Shown here: in pieces, positions 44,913-53,140 of the stretch
Position numbering within the stretch: position 1 is the stretch's first letter
Layout of the letters: the number at the start of each line of letters is the position of its first letter
Assembly (NCBI GenBank): GCA_017525605.1
Contig: JAFXSM010000001.1
Span: forward strand, 1-64,000
DNA from: Treponema sp.
Lineage (GTDB): Bacteria; Spirochaetota; Spirochaetia; Treponematales; Treponemataceae
Length of the DNA: 64,000 bases
Direction: 5' to 3'
Made by a program: the position numbers and the translations under genes
Notes under the pieces: generated by a model
Databases searched by the model: none
Seen by the model: only the letters and a program-made list of their open reading frames with translations
Told to the model about the DNA's origin: nothing

Positions 44913-46487
44913 TTATCCTTCAATCATCCACTCTGAAAGCTTCTCTTCCGCACTTGAATAATTCACGCCCACCTTTACGATTTTCCGTCCGTTTAATGCG
45001 TGCGTTTTGTACGAAATCGGGTAGTCTTTGCTGTTGATTTGCACCAATGCTTCTTTTGCGCTTCCGTCCATTTTGAACTCAAAAATGTAGATTGCGTTTT
45101 TCTCCCAGACGACTGCATCGCTTCTGCCCTTGCCGTTCTGGACTTCGCAAAGGACGAATTCGCCCATCAATTTAAAAATCAGCCACACGAATGCCTGGCA
45201 GTCAAGCTCGTATTTTTTCTGGCTTGTCTTTTTGGGAGCTGCGGCGAAAATCGCGTTGATTCGCTCCATAAACTCGTTCACTTTGCCTGCACGGAGTTCT
45301 TTCAGGAAATTCACGATTTCGATTTTCTTGTCGTCGTCGGAAAAACCTGCGTAAAGAGGAAGAAGCCTTTTGTAAAGACCGAATTTCACTTCCGAGTTCG
45401 GAAGAGCGATTGTGTAGCTGTCGAATTCCTTTTCGTAATTCTTGATTGTAAGATACCCCGTCTGATAAAGCATGGGGACTGGCTCGCATGAATTCAGCCG
45501 GTATTCTTCAAGCGAAGAGGAGTCCACATCGATTCCGCTTTCAAGTGATGAATAGTCGAATACAGTTTCGCGCATCATCTTCGTAAGGAAAGTCGGCGTT
45601 CCTGTGGAGAACCAGTAGCTTCCGAATGAGTTGTTGAAGAACGCATTCATTAGGCTGAACGGATTGTAAACGTCCGTTTTGGTGTCCTTTGAAAAATGGT
45701 AGCCGTCGTAACGTTTTTTGAGGCTCAAAAGGCATTCTTCTTTTGAAATTTCGTTTTTTTCCGCCATGTTTTGAATTTCCGGGGCGAAATTTTCCTCAAG
45801 CTCTTTTTCCGAGATTCCGCAGATTGCCGAGAACTGAGGATTCATTGAAATGTCGTTCAGATTGTTCAAATCGGAAAAGATGCTCACTTTGTCGAATCTG
45901 GTAACGCCTGTGATGAAAACGAAACGCAAATACGCGTCCTCGCTTTTCAGGTTGCCGTAAAAGCCTTTCAGAGCCGAGCGGATTTTGTCTTCGGTTTCGG
46001 GAAAATTCACGTTCTGCAAAAGCGGCTTGTCGTACTCATCTACCAGAACGACTACCTGCTCGCCGGTTTTCTCGTAAGCGGATTTTATGAGGTTCTTGAA
46101 CCGAATATCGATGTCGTCGGAATTTGTCAGCTTTCCGTACTTGTTTTCATAGTCGATTAGTATGTTGTCAATCTGCTTTACTAAATCATCTTTTGACTCG
46201 TAATTTTTGCCCGTGAAATCAAAATAAATGACCGGATATTTTTTCCATTCAGTTTCGGTTTTTGCAATTTCAAGTCCGCTGAACAACTCTTTTTTTCCTT
46301 CGAAATATGCCTTCAAAGTAGAAAGAAAAAGCGACTTTCCGAACCTTCGCGGACGGGAGAGAAAATAAGGGGATTTGTATTTTGCAAGTTCCGTAACAAA
46401 TGAAGTTTTATCTACATAAACAAAGTCATTTTGTCGCAATTTTTCAAAAGACTGGATTCCAATCGGCAAGTTTCGGTTTTCGCTCAT
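44913..46487 (-). CDS. AAA-ATPase / PD-(D/E)XK nuclease-like protein (DUF1703 type)
   Basis: A 524-residue protein of the AAA-ATPase_like family. It starts LPIGIQSFEKLRQNDFVYVDKT, has a Walker A-like RPRRFGKS at about 45-52 and Walker B VVVLVDEYDKPL at about 147-158. The C-terminus has a PD-(D/E)XK-type nuclease fold with GRSDAVVWEKNAIYIFEFKM at about 456-475. Such genes are numerous in gut anaerobes and behave as mobile or selfish genes; function is not established. No Shine-Dalgarno; extended -10 TGCTATACT lies 6 nt before the ATG, predicting a leaderless mRNA. It seems inserted between a toxin-like gene and a remnant of its partner. Confidence 0.9.
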   Translation of the reverse strand: MSENRNLPIGIQSFEKLRQNDFVYVDKTSFVTELAKYKSPYFLSRPRRFGKSLFLSTLKAYFEGKKELFSGLEIAKTETEWKKYPVIYFDFTGKNYESKDDLVKQIDNILIDYENKYGKLTNSDDIDIRFKNLIKSAYEKTGEQVVVLVDEYDKPLLQNVNFPETEDKIRSALKGFYGNLKSEDAYLRFVFITGVTRFDKVSIFSDLNNLNDISMNPQFSAICGISEKELEENFAPEIQNMAEKNEISKEECLLSLKKRYDGYHFSKDTKTDVYNPFSLMNAFFNNSFGSYWFSTGTPTFLTKMMRETVFDYSSLESGIDVDSSSLEEYRLNSCEPVPMLYQTGYLTIKNYEKEFDSYTIALPNSEVKFGLYKRLLPLYAGFSDDDKKIEIVNFLKELRAGKVNEFMERINAIFAAAPKKTSQKKYELDCQAFVWLIFKLMGEFVLCEVQNGKGRSDAVVWEKNAIYIFEFKMDGSAKEALVQINSKDYPISYKTHALNGRKIVKVGVNYSSAEEKLSEWMIEG

Positions 46488-46782
46488 AGTGCAAGTATAG
46501 CATACGAAGCGAGTTTTATATTCATTCCAATTTGCAATTCCTTGAATCAGAGAGCTTTCGTCAAATACCGCACGAAAATATCAGCTGAGATTTTTATCTT
46601 CACGCCCGTCGTCATGATTTTGTACAAAAGAAACTTCTTTCAAAGATAAATAATATTCAAGTTTATACCTGATTTCTCCGTTTTCGTACATGGAACAATG
46701 ATACCACGAAAAGTAAGAATAATTGGGAGACACAACCAAGGAAGGAAAATGGAGAATTCACATTTAGATTCCTAAAAGGTGA

Positions 46783-47199
46783 AAATATCCTAAAAAACAG
46801 TTTGAGAAAATTGCACAGTGGTGGGCAGAAAAACAACTCATAAAAGAACTCGAACAGCGCGAAGTTAAATTTTCTAAAGAAGAAATAGTCTTCATAACGA
46901 AAACAAAATCAGGAAAAATCGTTTGGCTCGAAAGGGGAAATGAAAAAGCGGGATTAATGCACATTGAAAATGCACATGGAGACGACTTTAATAAAAAAGG
47001 AATCTCTAACGATAAAATTCCCGATTTGCTGCTTGAACTTTTAAAAAGAGGTGTTGACACTGGAAAAAAACAAGGTCGACATAAAAATGCAAGACCAATT
47101 TTCGAAGTGAACTTTGAGGGGAAAATTTTGAAAGTTGCCATTACAATTTCAGAAAATGGATTTCTAGTAGGCGCAAACCCTTGTTCAAGCGAAAAGTAG
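46783..47199 (+). pseudogene. 5'-truncated toxin-like gene
   Basis: An open frame runs from 46783 (after TGA at 46780) to 47199 but has no ATG, GTG or TTG before ATG 46957, which would cut the conserved part. The frame reads QFEKIAQWWAEKQLIKELEQ, later WLERGNEKAGLMHIENAHGD and RPIFEVNFEGKILKVAITIS. The pattern GL-HI-x-x-H followed by IPDLLLELLKRG resembles BECR-fold nuclease toxins (barnase, EndoU, colicin, RelE group) at the C-terminal ends of polymorphic toxins. The upstream effector part is missing. Position just before an intact small gene with its own ribosome binding site fits a toxin-immunity pair. Family assignment is tentative. Confidence 0.5.
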
Positions 47200-47280
47200 C
47201 AAGGAAAACATCGTTTTAATTAAAATCTTGCGACACTTTCTTACAACTATGAAGCATTTTGACAAACGGAGGATAAATAC

Positions 47281-47601
47281 ATGAACACTGTGAAAATCAA
47301 TCTTGAATACGGGGCGTTTCCTGTTTGGGTGTACGACAGCGAAGGAAATCTTGTCGACAACGATTTCCCAGAATATTTAATGGAAGACGAAGAGCTTGAA
47401 ACCGCATTCAGCGAGATACAGGCTCTGTTCGACGGTTTGTTCATCGACGACGAAACTGAATTCCGATACATCGGCTTCAAGTCGGACGGCGACAAAGCTG
47501 TTTTTGATGAAAAACTTGAAAACTCACGGAAACTGCTTCAGTCAAAATTGGCACCGGGCTGGGGACTTCAAGTACTTCCGAACCTGCAAAATCTCAAGTA
47601 G
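47281..47601 (+). CDS. Small acidic protein, candidate immunity protein
   Basis: A 106-residue acidic soluble protein (pI clearly low: LMEDEELETAFSE, FIDDETEF) with GGAGGA 8 nt before the ATG. No family was recognised with certainty. Size, charge and position 81 nt behind the toxin-like frame suggest an immunity protein. The final codons and stop overlap the -10 of der (TAGAAT, 47599-47604). A 45-bp copy of its 3' end lies at 44848-44892. Confidence 0.65.
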   Translation: MNTVKINLEYGAFPVWVYDSEGNLVDNDFPEYLMEDEELETAFSEIQALFDGLFIDDETEFRYIGFKSDGDKAVFDEKLENSRKLLQSKLAPGWGLQVLPNLQNLK

Positions 47602-47604
47602 AAT
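47599..47604 (+). promoter_or_regulatory. -10 hexamer of der
   Basis: TAGAAT, whose first three bases are the stop codon of the upstream gene, lies 8 nt before the der ATG. The -35 (TTCCGA, 17 nt upstream) is weak. No usable Shine-Dalgarno. Confidence 0.5.
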
Positions 47605-47612
47605 CTAGGGTT

Positions 47613-49166
47613 ATGGCTAAGCAGAAAAAATCAAAGCCGGACTTCTCAAAGCCGAAGCCGGTGAAAATCAATATCGAAGAAGAAAGAATCGAAGAGAAAA
47701 CGGCGGAGAAAGAGCCGGAAATCAAGCGTGCGGATTCGGACGAATTCGGTCAGATTGACAAGAACGCTACGGACGAGCTTCTTTTTACGAAAGAGAAAAT
47801 CTACCTGAACCTTCCGCTCGTCGTCATTGCTGGGCGACCGAATGTGGGAAAATCGACTCTGTTCAACAGATTCATGAGGAAGCGCCTTGCGATTGTTGAC
47901 CCGACACCTGGCGTTACGCGCGACCCTGTCGAGGCGACCGCGTTCATCGCCGGAAAACCGGTGCATCTTGTTGACACTGGCGGATACAAAATCGACCGCG
48001 AAATCGGCACTATGGAAGCCGTGATGGACGAGCTTGTAGTTGAAAAAACGCTCTCTATGCTCAAAAAAGCTGACAGAATCGTTCTGCTTTTGGAAGCTGG
48101 AAAAATCACTGGCGAGGACGAGGAATTCATCAGCCTTCTGCGACCGTATTGGGACAAAGTTGTGACTGCGGTGAACAAATGCGAGGGCGGAACAGGAGAG
48201 GACGTTTCTTGGAACTACATGAAATACGGCTTCAAGGAGCTGATGTTCATCTCTGCCGACCACGGCGACCACATTTCCGAATTCGCCGAGAAAATCGTGG
48301 AGGGGCTTGATTTTTCCGCGGTCAAGGAAGGAACTGACGAGGACAGGCCAATCCGAATCGCGATAATGGGAAAGCCGAACGTCGGAAAATCGACACTCTC
48401 GAACAGACTCACTCACACGGAAAATTCAATCGTCAGCGATTATGCAGGAACTACGCGCGACGTTGTTGAGGGCACTTTCAGGTTCAACGACAGGGATTTC
48501 GAAGTGCTGGACACTGCGGGTATCAGGCGAAAGTCGAAGGTGCACGAGAATGTCGAATATTACTCGGTGAACAGGGCGATTAAAACGCTTGACCAGTGCG
48601 ACCTCGTGTTTTTGATGATTGACGCTCAGGAAGGACTTGCCGAGCAGGACAAGAAAATCTGCAACCTTGCGTTCGAGCGCGGCCGCGGAATCATCTTCAT
48701 TCTGAACAAGTGGGACACGAAAGACCAGAGCAGAAAAACTCTCAGGGAAACGACCGAGTACATCAAAATCATGTTCGGTCAGATGAACTGGGCACCGATT
48801 CTTCCGCTTTCCGCATTGAAAGGCGAAGGAATCAAGGACTTGATGAACAAGGCGATTGAGATTTACTCACAACTCACGCGCAAAGTAGGAACATCTTCGT
48901 TGAACGCGGCACTGCAGGACTGGCTCTTCAAATATCCGCCGCCTGCGACAAAAGCGATTCACTTCAAAGTCCGCTACATGACGCAGACAAGCGTGAACCC
49001 TGTCTCGTTCCGCATTTTCTGCACGAGCCCGGACAATGTTCCTGAAAGCTACGTTTCATACCTGAAAAACCAAATCCGAAAAGACTTGGGCTTCGACCAG
49101 ATCCCTGTGACGCTCGAACTGAAAGCAAGCCGCAAAAAGTGGGAAAACAGGTTCGACGAGGAATAA
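47613..49166 (+). CDS. der: Ribosome-associated GTPase Der (EngA)
   Basis: Der is a two-domain GTPase needed for 50S assembly. The 517 residues include an N-terminal Lys/Glu-rich extension of about 65 residues, the first G domain (P-loop GRPNVGKST at about 74-82, DTGG, NKCEGG) and the second (GKPNVGKST at about 253-261, DTAGI, NKWD at about 369), followed by the KH-like C-terminal domain (FKVRYMTQTSVNPVSFRIF). The N-terminal extension is longer than in E. coli. Probably leaderless, see promoter entry. Confidence 0.96.
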   Translation: MAKQKKSKPDFSKPKPVKINIEEERIEEKTAEKEPEIKRADSDEFGQIDKNATDELLFTKEKIYLNLPLVVIAGRPNVGKSTLFNRFMRKRLAIVDPTPGVTRDPVEATAFIAGKPVHLVDTGGYKIDREIGTMEAVMDELVVEKTLSMLKKADRIVLLLEAGKITGEDEEFISLLRPYWDKVVTAVNKCEGGTGEDVSWNYMKYGFKELMFISADHGDHISEFAEKIVEGLDFSAVKEGTDEDRPIRIAIMGKPNVGKSTLSNRLTHTENSIVSDYAGTTRDVVEGTFRFNDRDFEVLDTAGIRRKSKVHENVEYYSVNRAIKTLDQCDLVFLMIDAQEGLAEQDKKICNLAFERGRGIIFILNKWDTKDQSRKTLRETTEYIKIMFGQMNWAPILPLSALKGEGIKDLMNKAIEIYSQLTRKVGTSSLNAALQDWLFKYPPPATKAIHFKVRYMTQTSVNPVSFRIFCTSPDNVPESYVSYLKNQIRKDLGFDQIPVTLELKASRKKWENRFDEE

Positions 49167-49226
49167 GCCCCATCGGACGGAAAAATCATCGCTCCGGCCG
49201 TCTTCAATGAATGTCACGCGGATTTT

Positions 49227-49284
49227 GAAATTGCTACGCAATTTCGCGGAAAAGAAACAATCGGAAAAATCGTTAGATTTTTCC
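49227..49284. other. Two hairpins between der and hipA
   Basis: gaaattgc-tac-gcaatttc (49227-49245) and ggaaaaatc-gtta-gatttttcc (49263-49284) are perfect stems. The second overlaps the end of hipA. Neither has a good U-tract on the strand expected, so termination is possible but unproven. Confidence 0.55.
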
Positions 49285-50427
49285 AAATCCGTGTGACAAA
49301 TTTTTTACTATATTTTTCACACTTTCTGCGATTTCCGCTGCTTTTGCAGGCTTGATTCCGTTCTTTTTGGCAACTTCAAGAATATTCTCCATCGTCGGAT
49401 TTTTGCCTTCGCCGTCAATTGTCGTCGCGTGCTCTCCGCCGATTGAATTGCTGTAAGTCAAATCGTAAGCAGGAGAAAGAATCCACTGAGATTTGTTCTC
49501 ATCGTAAAGCCATGAGAAATTCTTCGAATGGTCATCACGGTTATGCGAAAACACGTTGAAGCACATCAGCCGGAAAAGTTTTTCTATTTCAGCATTGTTT
49601 TTCGTGAGCTTCAATGTCAGAAGGCACAGCGTGTTGTAATCGAGATTCGGAATTCTGTGGCTGGTTTCAAGCAGAGCCGAAGCACTTGCCATCAGAACTC
49701 TGCCTTTGCCGAGATAATTTCTGTCGAATCGCTTTGTTCCGAAATATCCGGCGCATTTTTTTGACGGAAACAACCGGAAATCGTTCAACTCTATTCCGCA
49801 TTTTTTTGCGCAGAGGTTGTATTCGTATTCCTGCAGTCCGATTTCCTTTGAATCCACGCTGGACGGAAATTTCACAATCCAGTCTTCGCCGTCGATTTTC
49901 GCAAACACTTTCGGTCTTGCTCCGCCCGACGAGCCGCCTGCTGCAAAAATCGCGTCAAGGTTCTCTTTGTCGTTTTCGGAAAGTTCCGAGTTCAGGATTC
50001 TTTCGCATTCGGCGGAAATCGAGTCGTAATCCGCCGGCAATGACGGAGCGTCCTGCAAAAATGTTTCCGGCTCGTAAGTCAGCGCGCCCATTCCGCCCGA
50101 GCCGACAATCGCAAGTCGGTCGAGAACTGAAAGTTCGGAAGGAGAAATGCCTTCGCGCAAGAGAAGTCGGTCAACCAGAAGCCTTCCCCATCCGTCCGGC
50201 AGGCTGTCGTTGAAAATGCCGTGCAGACCGCCGAACGGTTCCCATTCCGGCAGAAACACTCGTTTTTCAAGCGGAAGCGAAAACGGCGATATTGAAAATC
50301 CCGTCGAAATCCATTCGTCGGAATAAGAGAATGCTGCGAATCGGTTTTTGTAAAGCGCAAGGGTGCCTACAAGCCGTTTTTCTGTTCCGTCGTCGAAGAA
50401 TACGGAAAGTCGGTCAATTTTTTTCAC
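49273..50427 (-). CDS. hipA: HipA-family serine/threonine kinase toxin
   Basis: A 384-residue HipA. HipA kinases phosphorylate glutamyl-tRNA synthetase in E. coli and related targets elsewhere, halting translation and giving persistence. The P-loop region GGSSGGARPK is at about 164-173, the lysine in WIVKFPSS near 186, the catalytic NRDDHSKN at about 296-303 and the metal site SPAYDLT at about 318-324; all key residues are present, so it looks active. The N-terminal domain (residues 1-110) carries the subdomain that contacts HipB. The start is GTG at 50427, overlapping hipB by 14 bases. Confidence 0.92.
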   Translation of the reverse strand: MKKIDRLSVFFDDGTEKRLVGTLALYKNRFAAFSYSDEWISTGFSISPFSLPLEKRVFLPEWEPFGGLHGIFNDSLPDGWGRLLVDRLLLREGISPSELSVLDRLAIVGSGGMGALTYEPETFLQDAPSLPADYDSISAECERILNSELSENDKENLDAIFAAGGSSGGARPKVFAKIDGEDWIVKFPSSVDSKEIGLQEYEYNLCAKKCGIELNDFRLFPSKKCAGYFGTKRFDRNYLGKGRVLMASASALLETSHRIPNLDYNTLCLLTLKLTKNNAEIEKLFRLMCFNVFSHNRDDHSKNFSWLYDENKSQWILSPAYDLTYSNSIGGEHATTIDGEGKNPTMENILEVAKKNGIKPAKAAEIAESVKNIVKNLSHGFGKI

Positions 50428-50695
50428 TTGCGATAAGTTCCTCTATTGTCGAAAAATGCGGCGTTGCAAAAAGCTTGTCGAAGTCGTTCTCGAAATCAAG
50501 CGCAATGGCGATTTTTATTAGCGAGCTGAATGCGATTTCGTGCTGCTGCTCAAAACGCTTGTATGACGCAAAGCTCATTCCAGCCCGTTCCGCCATCTCC
50601 TTTTGTGTGAAATGCCGTTCCTTTCTCCGCTGTCGCACTCTCGAAGCAATTTCTTCGGCAATCTCCGGTGCTGTCCGTTGTTCCAAATGTATCAT
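50414..50695 (-). CDS. hipB: HipB-type antitoxin
   Basis: A 93-residue helix-turn-helix protein of the Xre type (TQKEMAERAGMSFASYKRFEQ at about 30-50) that neutralises HipA and represses the operon. ATG 50695 was chosen; an upstream in-frame TTG at 50701 lies within the -10. No Shine-Dalgarno; TAAAAT ends 7 nt before the ATG. Confidence 0.9.
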   Translation of the reverse strand: MIHLEQRTAPEIAEEIASRVRQRRKERHFTQKEMAERAGMSFASYKRFEQQHEIAFSSLIKIAIALDFENDFDKLFATPHFSTIEELIASEKN

Positions 50696-50751
50696 TGCCA
50701 ATATTTTAGCGGTTTTCGCGAATTTTGTCAGTTTTAGCTAATATATTGGCA
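50696..50751 (-). promoter_or_regulatory. hipBA promoter and large inverted-repeat operator
   Basis: Minus-strand promoter: CTGACA (50731-50726), 17 nt, TAAAAT (50708-50703), then 7 nt to the ATG. It is flanked by two 15-bp arms, tgccaatattttagc (50696-50710) and gctaatatattggca (50737-50751), complementary at 14 of 15 positions, with 26 bp between them. They overlap the -10 and the upstream edge of the -35, as expected for autorepression by HipB dimers. Confidence 0.75.
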
Positions 50752-50814
50752 CTTGTTTTTGACACAAATTCAAAAGGGGTACATATCAAAAATATGTGGT
50801 ACACCTTTTTATGG

Positions 50815-50866
50815 AAAAAACAAACGGATTTGTCCACGACTAACATTGTTAATCATGAACAAATCC
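50815..50866. repeat. Recurring 30-nt motif in a 41-bp palindrome
   Basis: acaaacggatttgtccacga from 50819 matches motifs at 62063 and 62515. Together with its own inverted partner (atcatgaacaaatcc) it forms a 41-bp imperfect palindrome at 50826-50866 centred on taacattgtta. It lies in the 237-nt gap between hipB and the chemoreceptor gene, which holds no gene. Confidence 0.7.
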
Positions 50867-50932
50867 CGCCCATTTCAAAGTGTACAAACTACGCTCAAAA
50901 TTTCAAGTTTTTTTATGGTTCAGCTTTTCGTT

Positions 50933-53089
50933 TCACGCCTTGAACCTGTCAACGTGCGAGCCGATTTCGCTGATTGACTGTTGCATGATTCCTGCGATGT
51001 CGGAAAGCGCGTTGCCCGCGTCGTTTATCTTCCGTGCGCTTTCGCCCATCTCGGTCATGCTCTGCTTGATTGTGGCAGTTTCGGTCTGGAGCGTGTCCAC
51101 GTCGCTCATGATTGTCTTGCTGTTCGCCGTCATCTCTTTTGACGCGCTCTGAACCTGATGCGTGCTGTCCTTCATCTGCGCGAGCGCGTCCGTGATGAGA
51201 GACGAGCCTTGTGTCTGCTCCTGCATCGCGTTCTTTATCTGGTTCACGAGGCTGTCAGTTACGCGGACTTCGCCTGCAAGGTGCGAATATCCCTCGACGC
51301 CTTTTTCTGTCGCAACCGCAACGTCGTTTATCGCACGCTGAATTGCCGAAAGCTGCTCTCCGATTGTTGCCGACTGGGAACTTGAAGTTTCCGAGAGCTT
51401 TCTGATTTCGTCGGCGACGACTGCGAATCCTTTTCCTGTCTCACCTGCGTGCGCCGCCTCGATTGCAGCGTTCATCGCAAGGAGGTTAGTCTGCTCCGCG
51501 ATTGACGCGATGACAGTGTTCGCTTCGCTCAGAAGGTTGCTCTGGTTCTCGATTTCGCTTATCTTCCTCTGCAGTTCTTCCTGTGTGCGCGCGCCTGCTT
51601 CCGCATTTTCCGCAATCAATGAGAACGAGGAAGCCATCTTATCAACCGAGCGGTTGACCTCGTTGATGTTTCCGACCATCTGCTCGACCGCGCTGCTTGC
51701 TCCTTCAACGCTTTCCGTTTGCGTCGCAATCAATGTTTCGAGCGAGTGGATGTTGCTCAAGATGTCCTCCACGCTTCCGCTTGTCTGCTCGACGCATGAA
51801 GTCTGGCGGTAAAGGTTTCCCTCAAGGTTCCTGATGCCGGACGTTATCTGCTCGATTGCAGCCATCGCGTCGCTTGTCGTGCCCGAGAGCCTGTCGCCGG
51901 CATCGCTCAGCGAGACTTTCGAGTGCTTCATGCTTCCGATGATGTTCTGGAGTTTTTCCGAATAAAGGTTGAAGCTTTCCGCAACGTCACCGATTTCGTT
52001 CTTCTCCGTGACTGAAAGCCTGTTCGAGAGATTCGCGCGTCCTTCCGCAATTTCCTTTGCGTTCGCGCTGATGTCGCGTCCGATGATTTTGAGAGGGCGC
52101 AGCTTCTTTCTCATGATGAATGCCATCGACAGCGCGAAGAGAAGACCGAGCGCAACGCAGATTATGAACGAGCGCATCATCGTGTTGTGGAATGACTCCG
52201 TGACAGTCGAGTTCGGGCAGAGAACGAGAATCTTGTAGCCAGTCTTCTCGTTTTTGATTGACCTTGTGAAGTATTTGTTTCCGTCAATATTGATTAATCC
52301 TTCTGTCTCGTTTGACTTTACGAATGCTGCAAGGTCAGGAAGGTTTATTTCGCTGATGTTGTTGAAGCTGTTGTCTCTTTTTCCTGTGTCTGCAAGGATA
52401 GTTCCGTCTTCCTGAACCATCATCACAAGCGAATTCTCGCCAAAATCAAGCGTCTCAAGGATGTTCGTGAGGTTGTCGAGCGTGATTTCGATGCTGACAT
52501 TTCCGATGAAATCCCCGCCGTCGTCATACGCGCTTTTTGCGATTCCCACGACGATTGAGCCGGTTGTGCTTTCGAATGCCTCCGTTATCGCCGGCTTTCC
52601 GTTTTTGCTCGTCGCAGCCTTGTACCACGGGCGCACGCGTGGGTCGTAGCCGCCTTTCATGCTTCCGCTCAGGTTCGTCGCGTATCCGCCCCATTTTGTT
52701 CCGAGGTAGATTTCCGCGATGTCCTTGTCGTTTGTGGCAATGCTTTTCGCGATTCTTCGGACGCTGTCCTCGGTCTCGCTTTTCCTGTAATCCTGAATCT
52801 GAACGGTGCCGCTTTCGTCAACGAACGAATGAATCGTGTCGTCCGCATTCCTCACGGCATCGCTTTCCGCAAACATGCCAAGCTCGGCTTCCTTTGCCGA
52901 GAAGAAAAACGTTATCGAATTCGAAAATTCGGCAAGCACGTTTCCTGCCGATGTGTAAAAATCAATAGCCGCTTTATTCTCGAAAGACCTTCCGACAACA
53001 GTCTGCGAGATGCTGACGAGAAGCACAATCGCAACAAAAACGATTATTGCGAATTTGCTTGAGAGCGACATTCTTTTTTTATCTTTCAT
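50933..53089 (-). CDS. Methyl-accepting chemotaxis protein with dCache sensor
   Basis: A 718-residue inner-membrane chemoreceptor. An N-terminal span ([20 protein letters not shown]) is followed by a periplasmic double-Cache sensor (about 35-305) containing [12 protein letters not shown], the segment typical of dCache ligand pockets. Then come a second span ([19 protein letters not shown]), a HAMP domain and the long signalling hairpin with the tip [32 protein letters not shown]. No C-terminal CheR tether is seen. ATG 53089 has AGGGG 10 nt upstream. The gene lies 51 nt behind the activase gene on the same strand and may be co-transcribed. Confidence 0.95.
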   Translation of the reverse strand: MKDKKRMSLSSKFAIIVFVAIVLLVSISQTVVGRSFENKAAIDFYTSAGNVLAEFSNSITFFFSAKEAELGMFAESDAVRNADDTIHSFVDESGTVQIQDYRKSETEDSVRRIAKSIATNDKDIAEIYLGTKWGGYATNLSGSMKGGYDPRVRPWYKAATSKNGKPAITEAFESTTGSIVVGIAKSAYDDGGDFIGNVSIEITLDNLTNILETLDFGENSLVMMVQEDGTILADTGKRDNSFNNISEINLPDLAAFVKSNETEGLINIDGNKYFTRSIKNEKTGYKILVLCPNSTVTESFHNTMMRSFIICVALGLLFALSMAFIMRKKLRPLKIIGRDISANAKEIAEGRANLSNRLSVTEKNEIGDVAESFNLYSEKLQNIIGSMKHSKVSLSDAGDRLSGTTSDAMAAIEQITSGIRNLEGNLYRQTSCVEQTSGSVEDILSNIHSLETLIATQTESVEGASSAVEQMVGNINEVNRSVDKMASSFSLIAENAEAGARTQEELQRKISEIENQSNLLSEANTVIASIAEQTNLLAMNAAIEAAHAGETGKGFAVVADEIRKLSETSSSQSATIGEQLSAIQRAINDVAVATEKGVEGYSHLAGEVRVTDSLVNQIKNAMQEQTQGSSLITDALAQMKDSTHQVQSASKEMTANSKTIMSDVDTLQTETATIKQSMTEMGESARKINDAGNALSDIAGIMQQSISEIGSHVDRFKA

Positions 53090-53140
53090 AATAAACAAAC
53101 CCCTACTTCAGTTTATTTTAGATAAAAAAAGTGATTTCAT

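Noticed and set aside
46488..46700. In-frame coding-like stretch upstream of the DUF1703 gene start (minus strand: MYENGEIRYKLEYYLSLKEV)
   Set aside because: It is interrupted by TGA before the ATPase start and has no recognised similarity; too weak to call a fragment.
46764..47141. 125-codon minus-strand frame over the toxin-like remnant
   Set aside because: Ser/Phe/Cys-rich antisense shadow; the + strand frame shows a coherent protein pattern instead.
49614..50213. 199-codon open frame opposite hipA
   Set aside because: Arg/Ser/Phe-rich shadow of hipA without a ribosome binding site.
50747..50764. Sigma-54-like sequence TTGGCACTTGTTTTTGAC on the + strand
   Set aside because: The -24 half is good but the -12 element is TG rather than GC, and no + strand gene follows.
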